From Fibrobacter sp. (GTDB lineage: Bacteria > Fibrobacterota > Fibrobacteria > Fibrobacterales > Fibrobacteraceae): a stretch of DNA of 64,000 bases. The stretch lies in the NCBI GenBank assembly GCA_024398935.1, contig JAKSIH010000007.1, forward strand, positions 37,479 to 101,478, given 5' to 3'. Made by a program: the position numbers and the translations under genes. Shown in pieces: positions 34,276-43,890 of this stretch (position 1 is its first letter; each line of letters starts with the position of its first letter). The notes beneath the pieces were generated by a model that searched no databases, was not told the origin of the DNA, and saw nothing but the letters and a program-made list of their open reading frames with translations.

Positions 34276-35571
34276 ATGAAACGCAAAATTCTTGAAAACT
34301 TAAAAAAATGGCAGGTTTCTGCTGATCGTAAGCCCCTGATTTTGCAGGGTGCCCGCCAAACCGGCAAAACCTATTCCGTCACGGAATTCGGGGCAAACTG
34401 CTACTCCGATGTGGTTTACTGCAACTTCGAGAAGGAACGGGATCTGGGGAGCATTTTTTCGAATCTCTCGCCCGCCCATATCCTGCCCAACCTGTCTGCC
34501 GTTAAGCGCCAAAAGATCCTCCCCCGCGAGACTCTTGTGATTTTTGACGAAGTTCAGATGTGCCCCGAAGCGCTGGCGTCGCTCAAGTATTTTTGCGAAG
34601 AATCTCCCGACACCCATATCATAGCTCTTGGGTCGCTTCTGGGCGTCGCCGTTAATCGAGAACAGTTTTCGTTCCCAGTGGGCAAGGTGGAGTTCATGGA
34701 TATGTACCCCATGGATTTTGAGGAATTCCTCATGGCGCGGGGCGATGATTTTCTGATTGACCGAATCAAGGATTGCTACGAAAACGACAAGCCCCTTGAA
34801 GAAGCGCTGCATATAAAATCTCTGGAGGCTTATCGCGAATTCCTTTTTGTCGGTGGCATGCCTGCGGTGGTCGATAACTTTGTCCGAAATAGGAATCCGA
34901 TTCAGACCGGCATTTTAAAGGACGACATTCTTGCCGCATATCAAAACGACATGAGCAAATACAACAAGGCAAGCGAAATCCCAAAGACCAGGCTTGTCTA
35001 TGGAAGTATCGGAACCCAGCTCGCAAAAGAAAACAGAAAGTTCCAATATCGCGGCCTTAAGCAGGGGGCAAGGGCTAGCGAGTTTGAAAATGCGATTGAA
35101 TGGATTTGCCTTGCGGGAATCGCGTCTAAAGTCAGCCGTCTGGAACAGGTCGCGCAGCCCTTCAAGGCCTATGCTTCCGACACCGATTTTAAGCTGTACA
35201 TGAATGATGTCGGCCTATGCTGCGCTTCTCAAAATACGAAGTTCGAAGACATTGTTTATGAAAATCCCTTGTTCAACGACTTCAAGGGCGGCCTTGCTGA
35301 AAACTATGTTTTTACGCAGTTGAAGGCGAACCGTGCAGAGGCCTACTACTGGAACGCAGCAAACCAGAACGAAGTTGATTTCATCATTCGTCAAGAGTGC
35401 AATGTAATTCCCGTAGAAGTCAAGGCATCGACGCACAACAAGTCGCAGAGTCTAAATGCATTCGTGAAAAAATATAATTCACCCTACAGCATTAGAATAT
35501 CCGCCAAGAACTTCGGCTTCGAAAACGGAATCAAGTCGGTGCCGCTCTATGCAGCATTTTGTGTAAAGTAA
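34276..35571 (+). CDS. AAA_14/DUF4143 ATPase (copy 1)
   Basis: 431 residues. Walker A (GARQTGKT, ~27-34), Walker B (LVIFDEVQMCPEAL) and sensor region (IIALGSLLGVAV) of the AAA_14 domain. The C-terminal DUF4143 nuclease-like domain (~210-400) ends with the D/E-VK pattern NEVDFIIRQECNVIPVEVKA. The family is widespread in gut and rumen bacteria; its role is unsettled, often discussed as defence or mobile-element related. The 3' end overlaps a DUF6261 gene fragment on the other strand, so this gene was inserted there or that gene decayed around it. Confidence 0.85.
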   Translation: MKRKILENLKKWQVSADRKPLILQGARQTGKTYSVTEFGANCYSDVVYCNFEKERDLGSIFSNLSPAHILPNLSAVKRQKILPRETLVIFDEVQMCPEALASLKYFCEESPDTHIIALGSLLGVAVNREQFSFPVGKVEFMDMYPMDFEEFLMARGDDFLIDRIKDCYENDKPLEEALHIKSLEAYREFLFVGGMPAVVDNFVRNRNPIQTGILKDDILAAYQNDMSKYNKASEIPKTRLVYGSIGTQLAKENRKFQYRGLKQGARASEFENAIEWICLAGIASKVSRLEQVAQPFKAYASDTDFKLYMNDVGLCCASQNTKFEDIVYENPLFNDFKGGLAENYVFTQLKANRAEAYYWNAANQNEVDFIIRQECNVIPVEVKASTHNKSQSLNAFVKKYNSPYSIRISAKNFGFENGIKSVPLYAAFCVK

Positions 35572-35834
35572 CCAAAAAGATCGACTGGTCTACGAAAAGA
35601 GGCAAGCTCCAGTTCGCTCCCGGCCAGGGCCTCGGCATATTCTTCCTTGGCCAGGGCGGAACGCTGCTGGTCCAGGGAGCCTGTGAGAACCTTTACCGTT
35701 CCACGGAAATTGCGGAATGCGACGGTGCGCTTGGAATCCTGTTCCGATGCGGCTGCCGTTGCCATGTTATTGTGGAAACCGATGAAGCCGTCGTTGGTGA
35801 TGCGGTTGAAGTTGATTGCGATAACGTTTTTCAT
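35547..35834 (-). pseudogene. N-terminal fragment of a DUF6261-like protein
   Basis: The ATG at 35834 has a good ribosome site (GAGGGTACC). The frame reads MKNVIAINFNRITNDGFIGF..., matching the start of DUF6261-type proteins common in Fibrobacter and Bacteroidota, which are normally ~240 residues. Here only ~70 native-looking residues remain (to about ASFRRPVDL) before the frame runs into the antisense 3' end of the AAA gene. Truncated, most likely non-functional. Confidence 0.6.
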
Positions 35835-35976
35835 ATAGGTACCCTCGTAAAGAGTGTTGGTGTTTAGGTCAATCTGTCCGAGCAATTCCCGGCTCATTGA
35901 TCACCAAACTACAAGGGTTCGCCGCTAAAGAAAAGTTCGAAAAACTATACAAAGTTTGTATGTAAATGAAGATGTT

Positions 35977-36113
35977 CTAATTTTCAGACTTGTATTGTGC
36001 ACCCACATTGGCACGGAACCAGAAGCTGGAAAGATTGTTATCATCGTCGTCAAACATCTTGGAACCCTGCGTCTGAACGTTTGCCTTTAGCGAAATATTT
36101 TCTTAAAGTTCAT
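35977..36113 (-). pseudogene. Remnant with gene start and frameshifted tail
   Basis: GGAGTTTGT precedes an ATG at 36113 giving MNFKKIFR then a stop. A second frame continues the sense (ENISLKANVQTQGSKMFD, then NNLSSFWFRANVGAQYKSEN) to a stop at 35977. The tail looks like the end of an outer-membrane beta-barrel protein. The original middle has been deleted. I cannot name the parent gene. Confidence 0.5.
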
Positions 36114-36179
36114 ACAAACTCCTATGTTGTGGAATTTTCAAAATCGAAATTACCCTGATGAACTGCGCCTAAATCAAAA

Positions 36180-36210
36180 ACCGCCTGTAAAACACGAGTT
36201 CACAGGCGGT
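36180..36210 (-). terminator. Terminator after the YhcG gene
   Basis: Perfect 9-bp stem ACCGCCTGT/ACAGGCGGT followed on the minus strand by TTTTTGATTT. Confidence 0.88.
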
Positions 36211-36238
36211 AAAGAGTTTGTAAAGGGTTTGATGCGGG

Positions 36239-37393
36239 TTATTTTCTAGACTTTCCTCTTTTTTCGAAGATTTCCTTTTGCATTTCTATTTCCCTGGCAA
36301 GAGCCTCTTTGGACGGCATGTATGTTAAATACTTGGCGGCATACATCCTTTTATTCGTCGCAAGCGTTGAAAACTTTGCCACGTCGGCATTGGTATCGGA
36401 ACAAAGAATTATACCGATTGTAGGATTATCTCCTTCTGAACGTTTATAGCCATCGTATAACTTTAGGTACATATCCATTTGCCCCACGTCTTCATACGAA
36501 ATCTTCCGGGTCTTTAAATCTACAAGCACAAAACATTTCAACAAATAGTTGTAAAATACGAGGTCGATGTAATAGTCATCATCTTCCGTATGAATATGCT
36601 GCTGGCGACTCACCAAGGCATAGCCTTTCCCCATTTCCATAAGGAACTTTTGCAAGTGAGTCAAAACCGCATTTTCAAGAGAAGACTCCGTAAATGCGGC
36701 ATCCTGATTCAAGCCAAGGAACTCAACAATCATTGGATTTTTGATAAACTGGGATTTCTCTTTCTGATAATCTGCAGTAAGAGTTTCCATCTCCTTTACG
36801 ACAGCAGCCTTCTTATTCCTTGGCGTCTGTACAAGGCGATAATAATACTGCGAGGCAATATTACGTTTCAAGGTACGGTAATCCCACTGCTCCGCCGCAG
36901 CCTCCTGCATATACCACACGCGAGCCTTTTCATCGGCGACACGCATTAGGCTTTCATAATGGCTCCATGATAATTGGATAGGCAGCGCCTGCCCAATTCC
37001 ATCGTTTTTCAAAAGGGCAGGCAATGCCTGCCCTTTTTCAGACAGAGAATTAACAAACGATATAGGCAGAGCATGGGACATTCGGGCATTCTTAAAAGTC
37101 AAATAGAATTTTCGGAAACCTTTCAGCGAAGGTACAGAAAAACCACTCCCAAACTTATCAGTCAAACTCTCCGATGCCAACTGAATCACATGCTTGCCAT
37201 ATCCAGCACGCGCCTTTCCATGCTGCTCCTGCTCCACGATACGCCAACCGATAAGCCAGTTACACGCAACCTGCATAAGGTTTGCGGCACGAAAACTCAT
37301 TTCTCGCGCTGTAGAAACAATTGAACCGAGATCCTTAACGAAGTTCTTGTCTTCGACAGGTTCTACAACAGAAGGCAATTTTTGTTTGGGCAT
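36239..37393 (-). CDS. YhcG-family (DUF1016) PD-(D/E)XK nuclease
   Basis: 384 residues; start follows AAGGAG. N-terminal helical DUF1016 domain ~15-190 (SFRAANLMQVACNWLIGWRI, GYGKHVIQLASESL, GFSVPSLKGFRKFYLTF) and a C-terminal nuclease domain ~205-375. The latter carries FYNYLLKCFVLVDLKTRK (Asp plus D-x-K active-site pattern), DVGQMDMYLKLYD and PTIGIILC. These proteins occur in mobile and restriction-linked loci; the partner is often a type I RM system. Between the domains the coding DNA contains palindromic insertions (repeated GQALP peptides). Sits at the edge of the defence-like island. Confidence 0.86.
   Translation of the reverse strand: MPKQKLPSVVEPVEDKNFVKDLGSIVSTAREMSFRAANLMQVACNWLIGWRIVEQEQHGKARAGYGKHVIQLASESLTDKFGSGFSVPSLKGFRKFYLTFKNARMSHALPISFVNSLSEKGQALPALLKNDGIGQALPIQLSWSHYESLMRVADEKARVWYMQEAAAEQWDYRTLKRNIASQYYYRLVQTPRNKKAAVVKEMETLTADYQKEKSQFIKNPMIVEFLGLNQDAAFTESSLENAVLTHLQKFLMEMGKGYALVSRQQHIHTEDDDYYIDLVFYNYLLKCFVLVDLKTRKISYEDVGQMDMYLKLYDGYKRSEGDNPTIGIILCSDTNADVAKFSTLATNKRMYAAKYLTYMPSKEALAREIEMQKEIFEKRGKSRK
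37011..37037. repeat. Palindrome inside the YhcG gene
   Basis: 13-bp arms AAAAGGGCAGGCA/TGCCTGCCCTTTT around a single base. A related shorter palindrome (GGCAGCGCCTGCC) is at 36981-36993. Both are read in frame and encode GQALP peptides. Confidence 0.75.
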
Positions 37394-37687
37394 AGTATCT
37401 CCTTGAAAAAGAAAAACATCTGTTCTTCACAGATGCCTTAGAGATACTTTTCGTTCGTCGGGCAGAATAATAGCTAACGGCAAATTATTGGCAAGGCCCG
37501 ATTTGTAATTTTTGCGTAAAAAGAGCCTGTAAAGGGGATTCTAAAAAGCTATGATAGATTTTTAGAATACAGTCCAGGAATAACCCCCTGAACTTACCGG
37601 TCAGCGGCTTAAAAAACGCCTGGTTGGTTATCCTAAAGAACTGTTTTCCGTCCATATTTTGGCCCAAAAATCTATATCAAGACATGA

Positions 37688-39127
37688 TCATTTTTTCAAT
37701 GAATAGGTCCTATTTTTGTTGGCTCCATTGGGAATAATTTTGCCTTCATCGACAAGTTCCGACAAATAGTCCTTAGTTCTGGAAATTTTTAAGCCAATAT
37801 AGGCTGCGATTTCCTGTGCACGAGCCTCTTCGTGTTCCATAAGGAACGCAACTATTTTATTCTTGTGATTTATCGCCGATTTATCGCCGATTTTTGTAAT
37901 TGTCGCCGATTTATCGCCGATTTTTGTAATTGTCGCCGATTTATCGCCGATTTCCGAATTTATCGCCGATTTACCGCCGATTTTTGATTCATGTCGGCGA
38001 TAAAGATTGACTCTGAACATGTCGCCAATTTCCAAAAATTCTGGCTGAGGGATGCCATATTCCTGACACATTGACGTAATTCTTTGAAATCCAGATCCCC
38101 AACCTTCCAAGACTTTCACCTTTTCAAGGGTCCTTGCGAGGGTCTTATTTCTAATAGAAGAACGGCCGCTTAAAGCCTCTTCAAGAGTGATCGTACCATA
38201 AAGGGTTCCTGGAGAAGAAATCTCTACTCGTTCATCATATACGGCGACTTGCACACTAGAGCTTATTTCGTAGTTTCTGTGAATCACTGCATTGATGAGT
38301 AATTCTCGAATAGCCTTGGGCGGAAGTTCATACTTTTCTTCATGAACAATTCCGTTGATTTCAATAGCCATGTTTAAGTGGTTTAAAACGAACTCATAAG
38401 CTTTATCAATTTGTTCGCATAATGGACCATCGTAATCTTTTTTATCTAAAAACTCAGCTCTTGAATTGCCACGGAAACGGGCACACTGGATTCGCGAGGT
38501 GTATTCATGTTTGCCCAAAAGAATGGCCAGCGCATTTGTTGGAATGTTGAGGGACTTCCCTGTAAGCAGATTAAGATTTTCTAAATCCAACTTTTTAAAA
38601 GAACGTTTTGAACGATTTGAAAAGTCCTTGCAAAGTGCGGTAATATCCCTTTCGCTAACCTTGATTGATGAATAAGGAAGTTCATCAAAATAAATATGCT
38701 TTCCTCGATTTTCAAGTTCGTTCAGACCAGTCCAATCGGCCTTTCGTGTAGTTGCACCAAGACGAATGTACGTTCCCGATTCTTTTCCCAATGTTTTTAT
38801 GTAATAAGGTGTAGCTATGCCGGGGAATACATGTACAACCATGAGCTGGCAATTATCGATTGTTTCAGCAGAAATATCAAACATCACCTGAGGTTCACAC
38901 ATCTGCGAAATTTTGTCCGCAATGCCGTCTTTTAATTCAAAAATGTCAGCTTTTTTGGACACCCCGATAAATTCGCGATGATTGTTTACACCAATGACAA
39001 ATTTTCCACCTGCACCATTAGCAAAAGCTACAATGGACTTCATCCATTTCAGGGTATCGTCGGGCAATTCAGCCTTGTACTCTAGAGTACGGCTTTCTCC
39101 ATTGAGTATTTCTTGTTTTAATGACAT
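37688..39127 (-). CDS. AlbA_2/Schlafen-type protein with ATPase-like domain
   Basis: 479 residues from the ATG at 39127 (GGGAATGG ribosome site). N-terminal AlbA_2 domain ~1-120 (ESRTLEYKAELPDD, IVAFANGAGGKFVIGVN, GTYIRLGATTRKAD). A HATPase_c_4-like domain lies at ~250-390 (PPKAIRELLINAVIHRNY, SSPGTLYGTITLEEALSGRS, GSGFQRI). Four 10-residue repeats (IGDKSATITK type) follow, then a C-terminal winged helix (VAFLMEHEEARAQEIAAYIG). Usually annotated as an RNA-binding or RecG-related helper; members are frequent in defence islands and some control toxin-like systems. The role here is not known. Confidence 0.82.
   Translation of the reverse strand: MSLKQEILNGESRTLEYKAELPDDTLKWMKSIVAFANGAGGKFVIGVNNHREFIGVSKKADIFELKDGIADKISQMCEPQVMFDISAETIDNCQLMVVHVFPGIATPYYIKTLGKESGTYIRLGATTRKADWTGLNELENRGKHIYFDELPYSSIKVSERDITALCKDFSNRSKRSFKKLDLENLNLLTGKSLNIPTNALAILLGKHEYTSRIQCARFRGNSRAEFLDKKDYDGPLCEQIDKAYEFVLNHLNMAIEINGIVHEEKYELPPKAIRELLINAVIHRNYEISSSVQVAVYDERVEISSPGTLYGTITLEEALSGRSSIRNKTLARTLEKVKVLEGWGSGFQRITSMCQEYGIPQPEFLEIGDMFRVNLYRRHESKIGGKSAINSEIGDKSATITKIGDKSATITKIGDKSAINHKNKIVAFLMEHEEARAQEIAAYIGLKISRTKDYLSELVDEGKIIPNGANKNRTYSLKK
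37866..37985. repeat. Four 30-bp in-frame tandem repeats
   Basis: Four copies of a 30-bp unit encode IGGKSAINSE, IGDKSATITK, IGDKSATITK and IGDKSAINHK between the ATPase-like and winged-helix domains of the AlbA_2 gene. The two central copies are identical at DNA level, so copy number can vary by slippage without a frameshift. Confidence 0.9.
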
Positions 39128-39350
39128 TTCGACCATTCCCTAAAAGATAGTTTACTTCGGCTGACAAAAGATGACAATCTGGAATATTTTTATATTCCTT
39201 AGCAGAGTGTCGCCGGCCTTGATTTTGGTCCTATTACGAATCTACTGATTTGCTGATTCTTTTTGACGGATTCATTGGCTCCCGATACACTGATCGCACG
39301 ATATATTTTTTCCGGCATATTAATTTACAGGCCATACAGCGGCTTCATTT

Positions 39351-42300
39351 TCAAATCGTTTCTATCAAGCCAATTATTCCAGTAGCAATTAGGTTACCAG
39401 TAGTACCTTTGCATACTTCTATCACATGGTTGAACAATGAACGAATTGTTGAAGATTTTTTTGACTCAACAGCTTCCTTAATTTTTTGAATGTCCGATTG
39501 TATTGTCAATTTCTGGTCATCAGAAAAACCAGCATTGCTAATATTTGATGTAATTTGATCAATTACATTTAAGACTTTGTCAAAATCTATGCCGTTTTCA
39601 GCACTTATTGTTACTGGAGATTGATTTGCAGATCCTACAATAGCAGAATTTTTGACATCACCATTAATTGTTATCGACACTTTACTTTCCTCCTTGATTT
39701 CCATGACTCGTTTTTTAGCCTCATCAATTGATTTTTTTGTTTTCAAATTGTCTGTTAATACTTCGTCTATTTCCGCAATTCGCGTTTGTATTCTAGGTTT
39801 CCACAAAAAGCTTTTACATTGTACAAGTAATTGATCGAGTATTTTTTTCCCTTCAACTCCATCTAATTGTTTTAACATCACATTGTTCACAAAAAATGCA
39901 GCTTCATCTTTATATGACAAAAATCCGCTATGGAAAATCATGGATTCATCGGTATCAAAATAATACATCATTGATTCAATGAAAACTAATTGATGGTCTT
40001 CAATTATTGATTTTATAGAGAATGAATGCCATCTATAACCAAAAATCTCAATGAGATTTTCAACATCAACTTTGTCTATTGAAGCATCCTTATTTATGAA
40101 CTTTACAAGACTATCTCTTTTTGCTGATAGAATACCATTCAATTTAAATGATTTTAGCAAATCTACATCTAATTGAAAATCAAATACTTGCATTAACTTA
40201 TCAGCGATTTCTTCTTGTTTTGTCAATTTTTCTTCTGTAAAATAAACAACCGATTGTATTTTTCTTAAATACTCTCGTTTTTTAGACTCTTCATTGCTAT
40301 TGCCATACATCTTTTCAAAAAAAGATGACAACTTTTGGAATGCATCCTCTTCTTTTTCAAATAATAATAAAATGAATTTCTGAACAATTTTTATCGATTC
40401 TTCTAATTTTTCAGAATCAAACCAATTTAAAAATTTAGCGTTCTTTGAATTAATCACATGACTTTCATGCAAAGCGATTAAATACAAGTACTCTAAAAAT
40501 TCTTCGTCTTGAATTTTTTCATAATCTTGAGGGCCGTTTAAGCACAGCATTGCGTAATAAAGACAATCTACATTACGGGTTCCAGAAGGAACGTCTTTAG
40601 CAAGAGATTGAATATTCGTATATTCAAAATAAACTCGCGTTTTAGCATCTTGAAAAAGCTTATCTTTTAATATCACTAGCATTTCTTGATAATTTTCTAA
40701 ACACAAACCGAGCCTACTTTCAACTTCACTTTCATTTGACACAACGTAAAAAGTTGCGCAATTAATTAGCAATCCCCATAAGCCACGTTTTTCTTCCGCG
40801 GTCATTGCCTCCAATGTTTCTCTATTCTTATCAACCATTTCTTTAATTTTGCTTTTTCTCTCATGAGCCTTATCTTGATTTTTTTTCATCATTTCAGCGA
40901 TTTCAGGAGATGGTGAATATGTAATACCTTTCTTGAAGCGTTCAAGTACTCCATATTGTTTTGCATATGTTGAAACGATTTCTTCGGCAGAATCTGTGGT
41001 TTCTTTGTTTGAATGAATCTTGTTATACATTTCAAACAAAACTTCTAGTTTGAAGTCATTTGTTTTGTCTGATTCCAACAGTATATCGTAAACATCTCTG
41101 CAATTATTCGGAAGAATTGTGGACACAAACATTTGTGTGTAATATTTTTTTTTCCAACAAATTTCTTTTTGGCTTGTATCATTTGCAATTGTATTTAAAA
41201 GGTAATTTAGATAGACGTCTCTTTTGAATTTTTCATCAATTTCTTGCAATTCTTTTGTTATTGAGGACCATGCACTATATGTAAAATTAAAGTTTTTTTG
41301 AGCTAGTGAAGCTAGTCTTTTCAAGAAAACCTCAGGAAGTTCATTCTCTAAAAGAATTAGCAGATGTTTTCCAACAACGGATTCAATAGCACTTCGCAAA
41401 TAAAAATTGTCATCTAAACCCCAATCTGAACAACTGTAAATCAAGTCAACAAGATTACATAAATCATCTTGAGAAAGATTCCCTTTTGATAAAAAACTGA
41501 ACTGATTGCGGTAACAATCTATTTTTTTATATTTTTTTAAATAATCAATGATTTCTGAGGGCTTGATAACATCTGGATATAAAACGGATAATATTCTATC
41601 TAAAAATAAATCCTCAGGATCCATTATTTTCCCGTCAACAATTTCTGTCAGCCTTTCTTGCAAATACGCGGTATCGTTTTTTATATAATCAATAAAAGCT
41701 TCTTTAAAGTGATACTCTAAATCAGGAATTGCAATCACTTCCTTTGCAAAATTTAAAATTGCAGAAGAAGGCTTTTCTGCATCAGTCATTAAAACGCCAA
41801 GAAATAAAAGATAATTATTCTTGTTTCTTAAACCATTGCGAAATTCTCCTATCAGAAAATCATCTAAAACAGACTCATAGAAATCTTTTTTTCTATACGA
41901 TTCACCAAAATGCAAAAAATAGGGCTTAATCTGATTCGCGTAACGACCTATTGCTCCGACAACCCTCTTTTTTTGTTCTGGCTCAAATAGCGAATTATCT
42001 CCATAAAGATATTGACCATAAGGATCAATCGAAAAGCATTTTTCGCTCTGCGTTAGAGAACAAAACCAAGCATAAACGCCTCGTAAATCTGATGGTATTC
42101 TTTTCTTATCTGCTGAAAGTAACCAATCCAATATGTTTTCTTCGGAAAGTTTATCATTCTCTATTTTTTGATGAAATAAAAAATGAGCGCACAAATATTC
42201 AGCAATAGTTCTATGAGAAAATTTTTTGATTCCTTTGTCTTCAAAAATATTTAGTTCTATTACAGACTTTAACTTTTCATTATCAAATTTTGGACTTTCG

Positions 42301-43091
42301 GAAATTTTAAGAAGACTCGATTCACTAATTTCATCAAAGTCTGACATCATATAAAAATATGCAATATAACCAGCATATTTAAAAACTTCATTTTCAGATA
42401 AATTGAACGGCTTATCGCGCAACATTGCTTTTTTTTGTTCTAATGACAATCTTACAATATTTTCATAAAGCTCAATTTTCCTTGAAGGAACATTTTCGGG
42501 ATGTTCTTTATATAATTTTAAAAACATAGATAATGTTTGAGGAACATTCAACAATTCCCGTGAGCCTTCGTTTCCAAATACTTTAGATTCAAAATCTTTA
42601 ATTTTTTTAGAATCTCCTAAATATGAAGAGACAAACTCTTTTTTTTGTTCCTCTGAAAGTGGCGTAATATACACTTTTTTTATAGGATAAGTCAAACATC
42701 TCTCAAGAGCAGCATCGTCATTGTCTCCATACCAATCCATCTCTCTACAACTTATTAGCGTATTGCATTTTTCTTCAATCTCTTTTAATTTCGCCACGAT
42801 ATCGTATATAATGGATTCTTTTTCTCTAGAAGCGCACCTCAATTCATCTAAACCATCTAATAAAAAATATTTTGTCGAAGGTTTAAGAAGAACTGGTAAT
42901 TTTACAAATTCTTTTACACGCATTAATTCACATTCGTCTTTGTGGCCTTCATAAAAATGTTCTAGCAAAACTGTTTTCCCACTTCCTGGAACTCCAAGAA
43001 GTACAACATTTTTATTTTTTAAAATAATTTGTTCAATGTCAAAATCTTTTTGGCCATCAGTCAATGTTAAGGCAATATAATTTTCAGACAT
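39351..43091 (-). CDS. NACHT/STAND-type NTPase, candidate defence sensor
   Basis: 1246 residues from the ATG at 43091 (GGAG 8 nt upstream); an in-frame GTG lies 15 bp further. Walker A at ~33-40 (GVPGSGKT), Walker B with NACHT-like tandem acids (YFLLDGLDEL, ~75-84), sensor STLISCREMDW-like block, and the helical signature KFSHRTIAEYLCAHF (~305) typical of NLR/NACHT proteins. A very long alpha-helical repeat region (~350-1100), as in sensor domains, follows. The end has a beta-rich INGDVKNSAIVGSANQSPVT segment and a terminal hydrophobic stretch (NLIATGIIGLI). Such NTPases in RM-rich islands are usually antiphage sensors triggering cell death. Overlaps the cyclase-like gene by 8 bp, so translation is coupled. 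AT-rich (well below the GH cluster), suggesting acquisition. Confidence 0.8.
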   Translation of the reverse strand: MSENYIALTLTDGQKDFDIEQIILKNKNVVLLGVPGSGKTVLLEHFYEGHKDECELMRVKEFVKLPVLLKPSTKYFLLDGLDELRCASREKESIIYDIVAKLKEIEEKCNTLISCREMDWYGDNDDAALERCLTYPIKKVYITPLSEEQKKEFVSSYLGDSKKIKDFESKVFGNEGSRELLNVPQTLSMFLKLYKEHPENVPSRKIELYENIVRLSLEQKKAMLRDKPFNLSENEVFKYAGYIAYFYMMSDFDEISESSLLKISESPKFDNEKLKSVIELNIFEDKGIKKFSHRTIAEYLCAHFLFHQKIENDKLSEENILDWLLSADKKRIPSDLRGVYAWFCSLTQSEKCFSIDPYGQYLYGDNSLFEPEQKKRVVGAIGRYANQIKPYFLHFGESYRKKDFYESVLDDFLIGEFRNGLRNKNNYLLFLGVLMTDAEKPSSAILNFAKEVIAIPDLEYHFKEAFIDYIKNDTAYLQERLTEIVDGKIMDPEDLFLDRILSVLYPDVIKPSEIIDYLKKYKKIDCYRNQFSFLSKGNLSQDDLCNLVDLIYSCSDWGLDDNFYLRSAIESVVGKHLLILLENELPEVFLKRLASLAQKNFNFTYSAWSSITKELQEIDEKFKRDVYLNYLLNTIANDTSQKEICWKKKYYTQMFVSTILPNNCRDVYDILLESDKTNDFKLEVLFEMYNKIHSNKETTDSAEEIVSTYAKQYGVLERFKKGITYSPSPEIAEMMKKNQDKAHERKSKIKEMVDKNRETLEAMTAEEKRGLWGLLINCATFYVVSNESEVESRLGLCLENYQEMLVILKDKLFQDAKTRVYFEYTNIQSLAKDVPSGTRNVDCLYYAMLCLNGPQDYEKIQDEEFLEYLYLIALHESHVINSKNAKFLNWFDSEKLEESIKIVQKFILLLFEKEEDAFQKLSSFFEKMYGNSNEESKKREYLRKIQSVVYFTEEKLTKQEEIADKLMQVFDFQLDVDLLKSFKLNGILSAKRDSLVKFINKDASIDKVDVENLIEIFGYRWHSFSIKSIIEDHQLVFIESMMYYFDTDESMIFHSGFLSYKDEAAFFVNNVMLKQLDGVEGKKILDQLLVQCKSFLWKPRIQTRIAEIDEVLTDNLKTKKSIDEAKKRVMEIKEESKVSITINGDVKNSAIVGSANQSPVTISAENGIDFDKVLNVIDQITSNISNAGFSDDQKLTIQSDIQKIKEAVESKKSSTIRSLFNHVIEVCKGTTGNLIATGIIGLIETI

Positions 43092-43854
43092 GAACAGATT
43101 CTCCACATTTGGGACAACGCAGCGAGATCAAATTTCGATCTATATTTTCCATTGTATTTTGAATCCATATGTATTTTTGCTGAATAGAAGGTTTTGTTTC
43201 AAATTCGTTAATTTTTTGTAAAATATTTAGATATACATTTTTTTTATCATTTGGATTTAATCTTATGAAAGGATCTAAATAGAATACTTTTGAGCCACTT
43301 TTAGAATATGTAAGACCAAAATACTCCATAAAATTATAATCGTCATAAATACATTTTATTTGTTCTAAATATTTTTGATTTGTTCCTATAATAGGCCATG
43401 TGATTTCGCTGGACTCTAATTTGTATGCTCGAGATAAGCCATTACTAATGTAATTTTCCAAATCGTCTGCGTATCTCGTTCCAAGCGCAACACCGCCCCT
43501 TACATAAAGATTACTTTTCAAAAATGCTATTTGAGACTCAATTATTTTATCAAAAAATTTTAATACGGAATCAGAATCTCTAATATTGTTTTTTAATTGC
43601 AAAATTATTCCATCTGATAATTTTTTACAATCGGCATATTTTAATATTTCTTCCGAAAGAAAAAGGGACTGAAATTTTTTTAGTTGAATTGAAAGTTTTT
43701 CGTATTTTGATGCATTTTCTTCTAAAGATTCATTTGCGACTTCGTCTAAATTATCGGAGAAACCTAATATATCTACCCACACAAAAATTGTAGTGTTCTT
43801 TGATTCTCTATTTAACGGCTTTTCCGGATCGGCATTAAAAATATCGTTTATCAT
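43084..43854 (-). CDS. Nucleotidyl-cyclase-like protein coupled to the NTPase
   Basis: 256 residues. Motifs in class III cyclase order: FVWVDILGFSDN (metal Asp28), KLSDGIILQL (hairpin Asp81) and YVRGGVALGTRY (~117-128). These correspond to the catalytic-core pattern of adenylate/guanylate cyclases, including the CHD cyclases of cyclic-nucleotide defence systems. A C-terminal C-x-x-C (LRCPKCGES) suggests a small zinc knuckle. Ends 8 bp inside the NTPase start. Product specificity cannot be read; it may also be a degenerate sensor. No nucleotide-binding effector domain was seen in the window other than the NTPase. Confidence 0.65.
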   Translation of the reverse strand: MINDIFNADPEKPLNRESKNTTIFVWVDILGFSDNLDEVANESLEENASKYEKLSIQLKKFQSLFLSEEILKYADCKKLSDGIILQLKNNIRDSDSVLKFFDKIIESQIAFLKSNLYVRGGVALGTRYADDLENYISNGLSRAYKLESSEITWPIIGTNQKYLEQIKCIYDDYNFMEYFGLTYSKSGSKVFYLDPFIRLNPNDKKNVYLNILQKINEFETKPSIQQKYIWIQNTMENIDRNLISLRCPKCGESVHV

Positions 43855-43890
43855 ATATTCAAAGGCTTTCTTTCATTAAACATTTAAAAA

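Noticed and set aside
37862..37990. CRISPR-like periodic pattern
   Set aside because: The 30-bp units are contiguous, in frame and part of a coding linker, without spacers.
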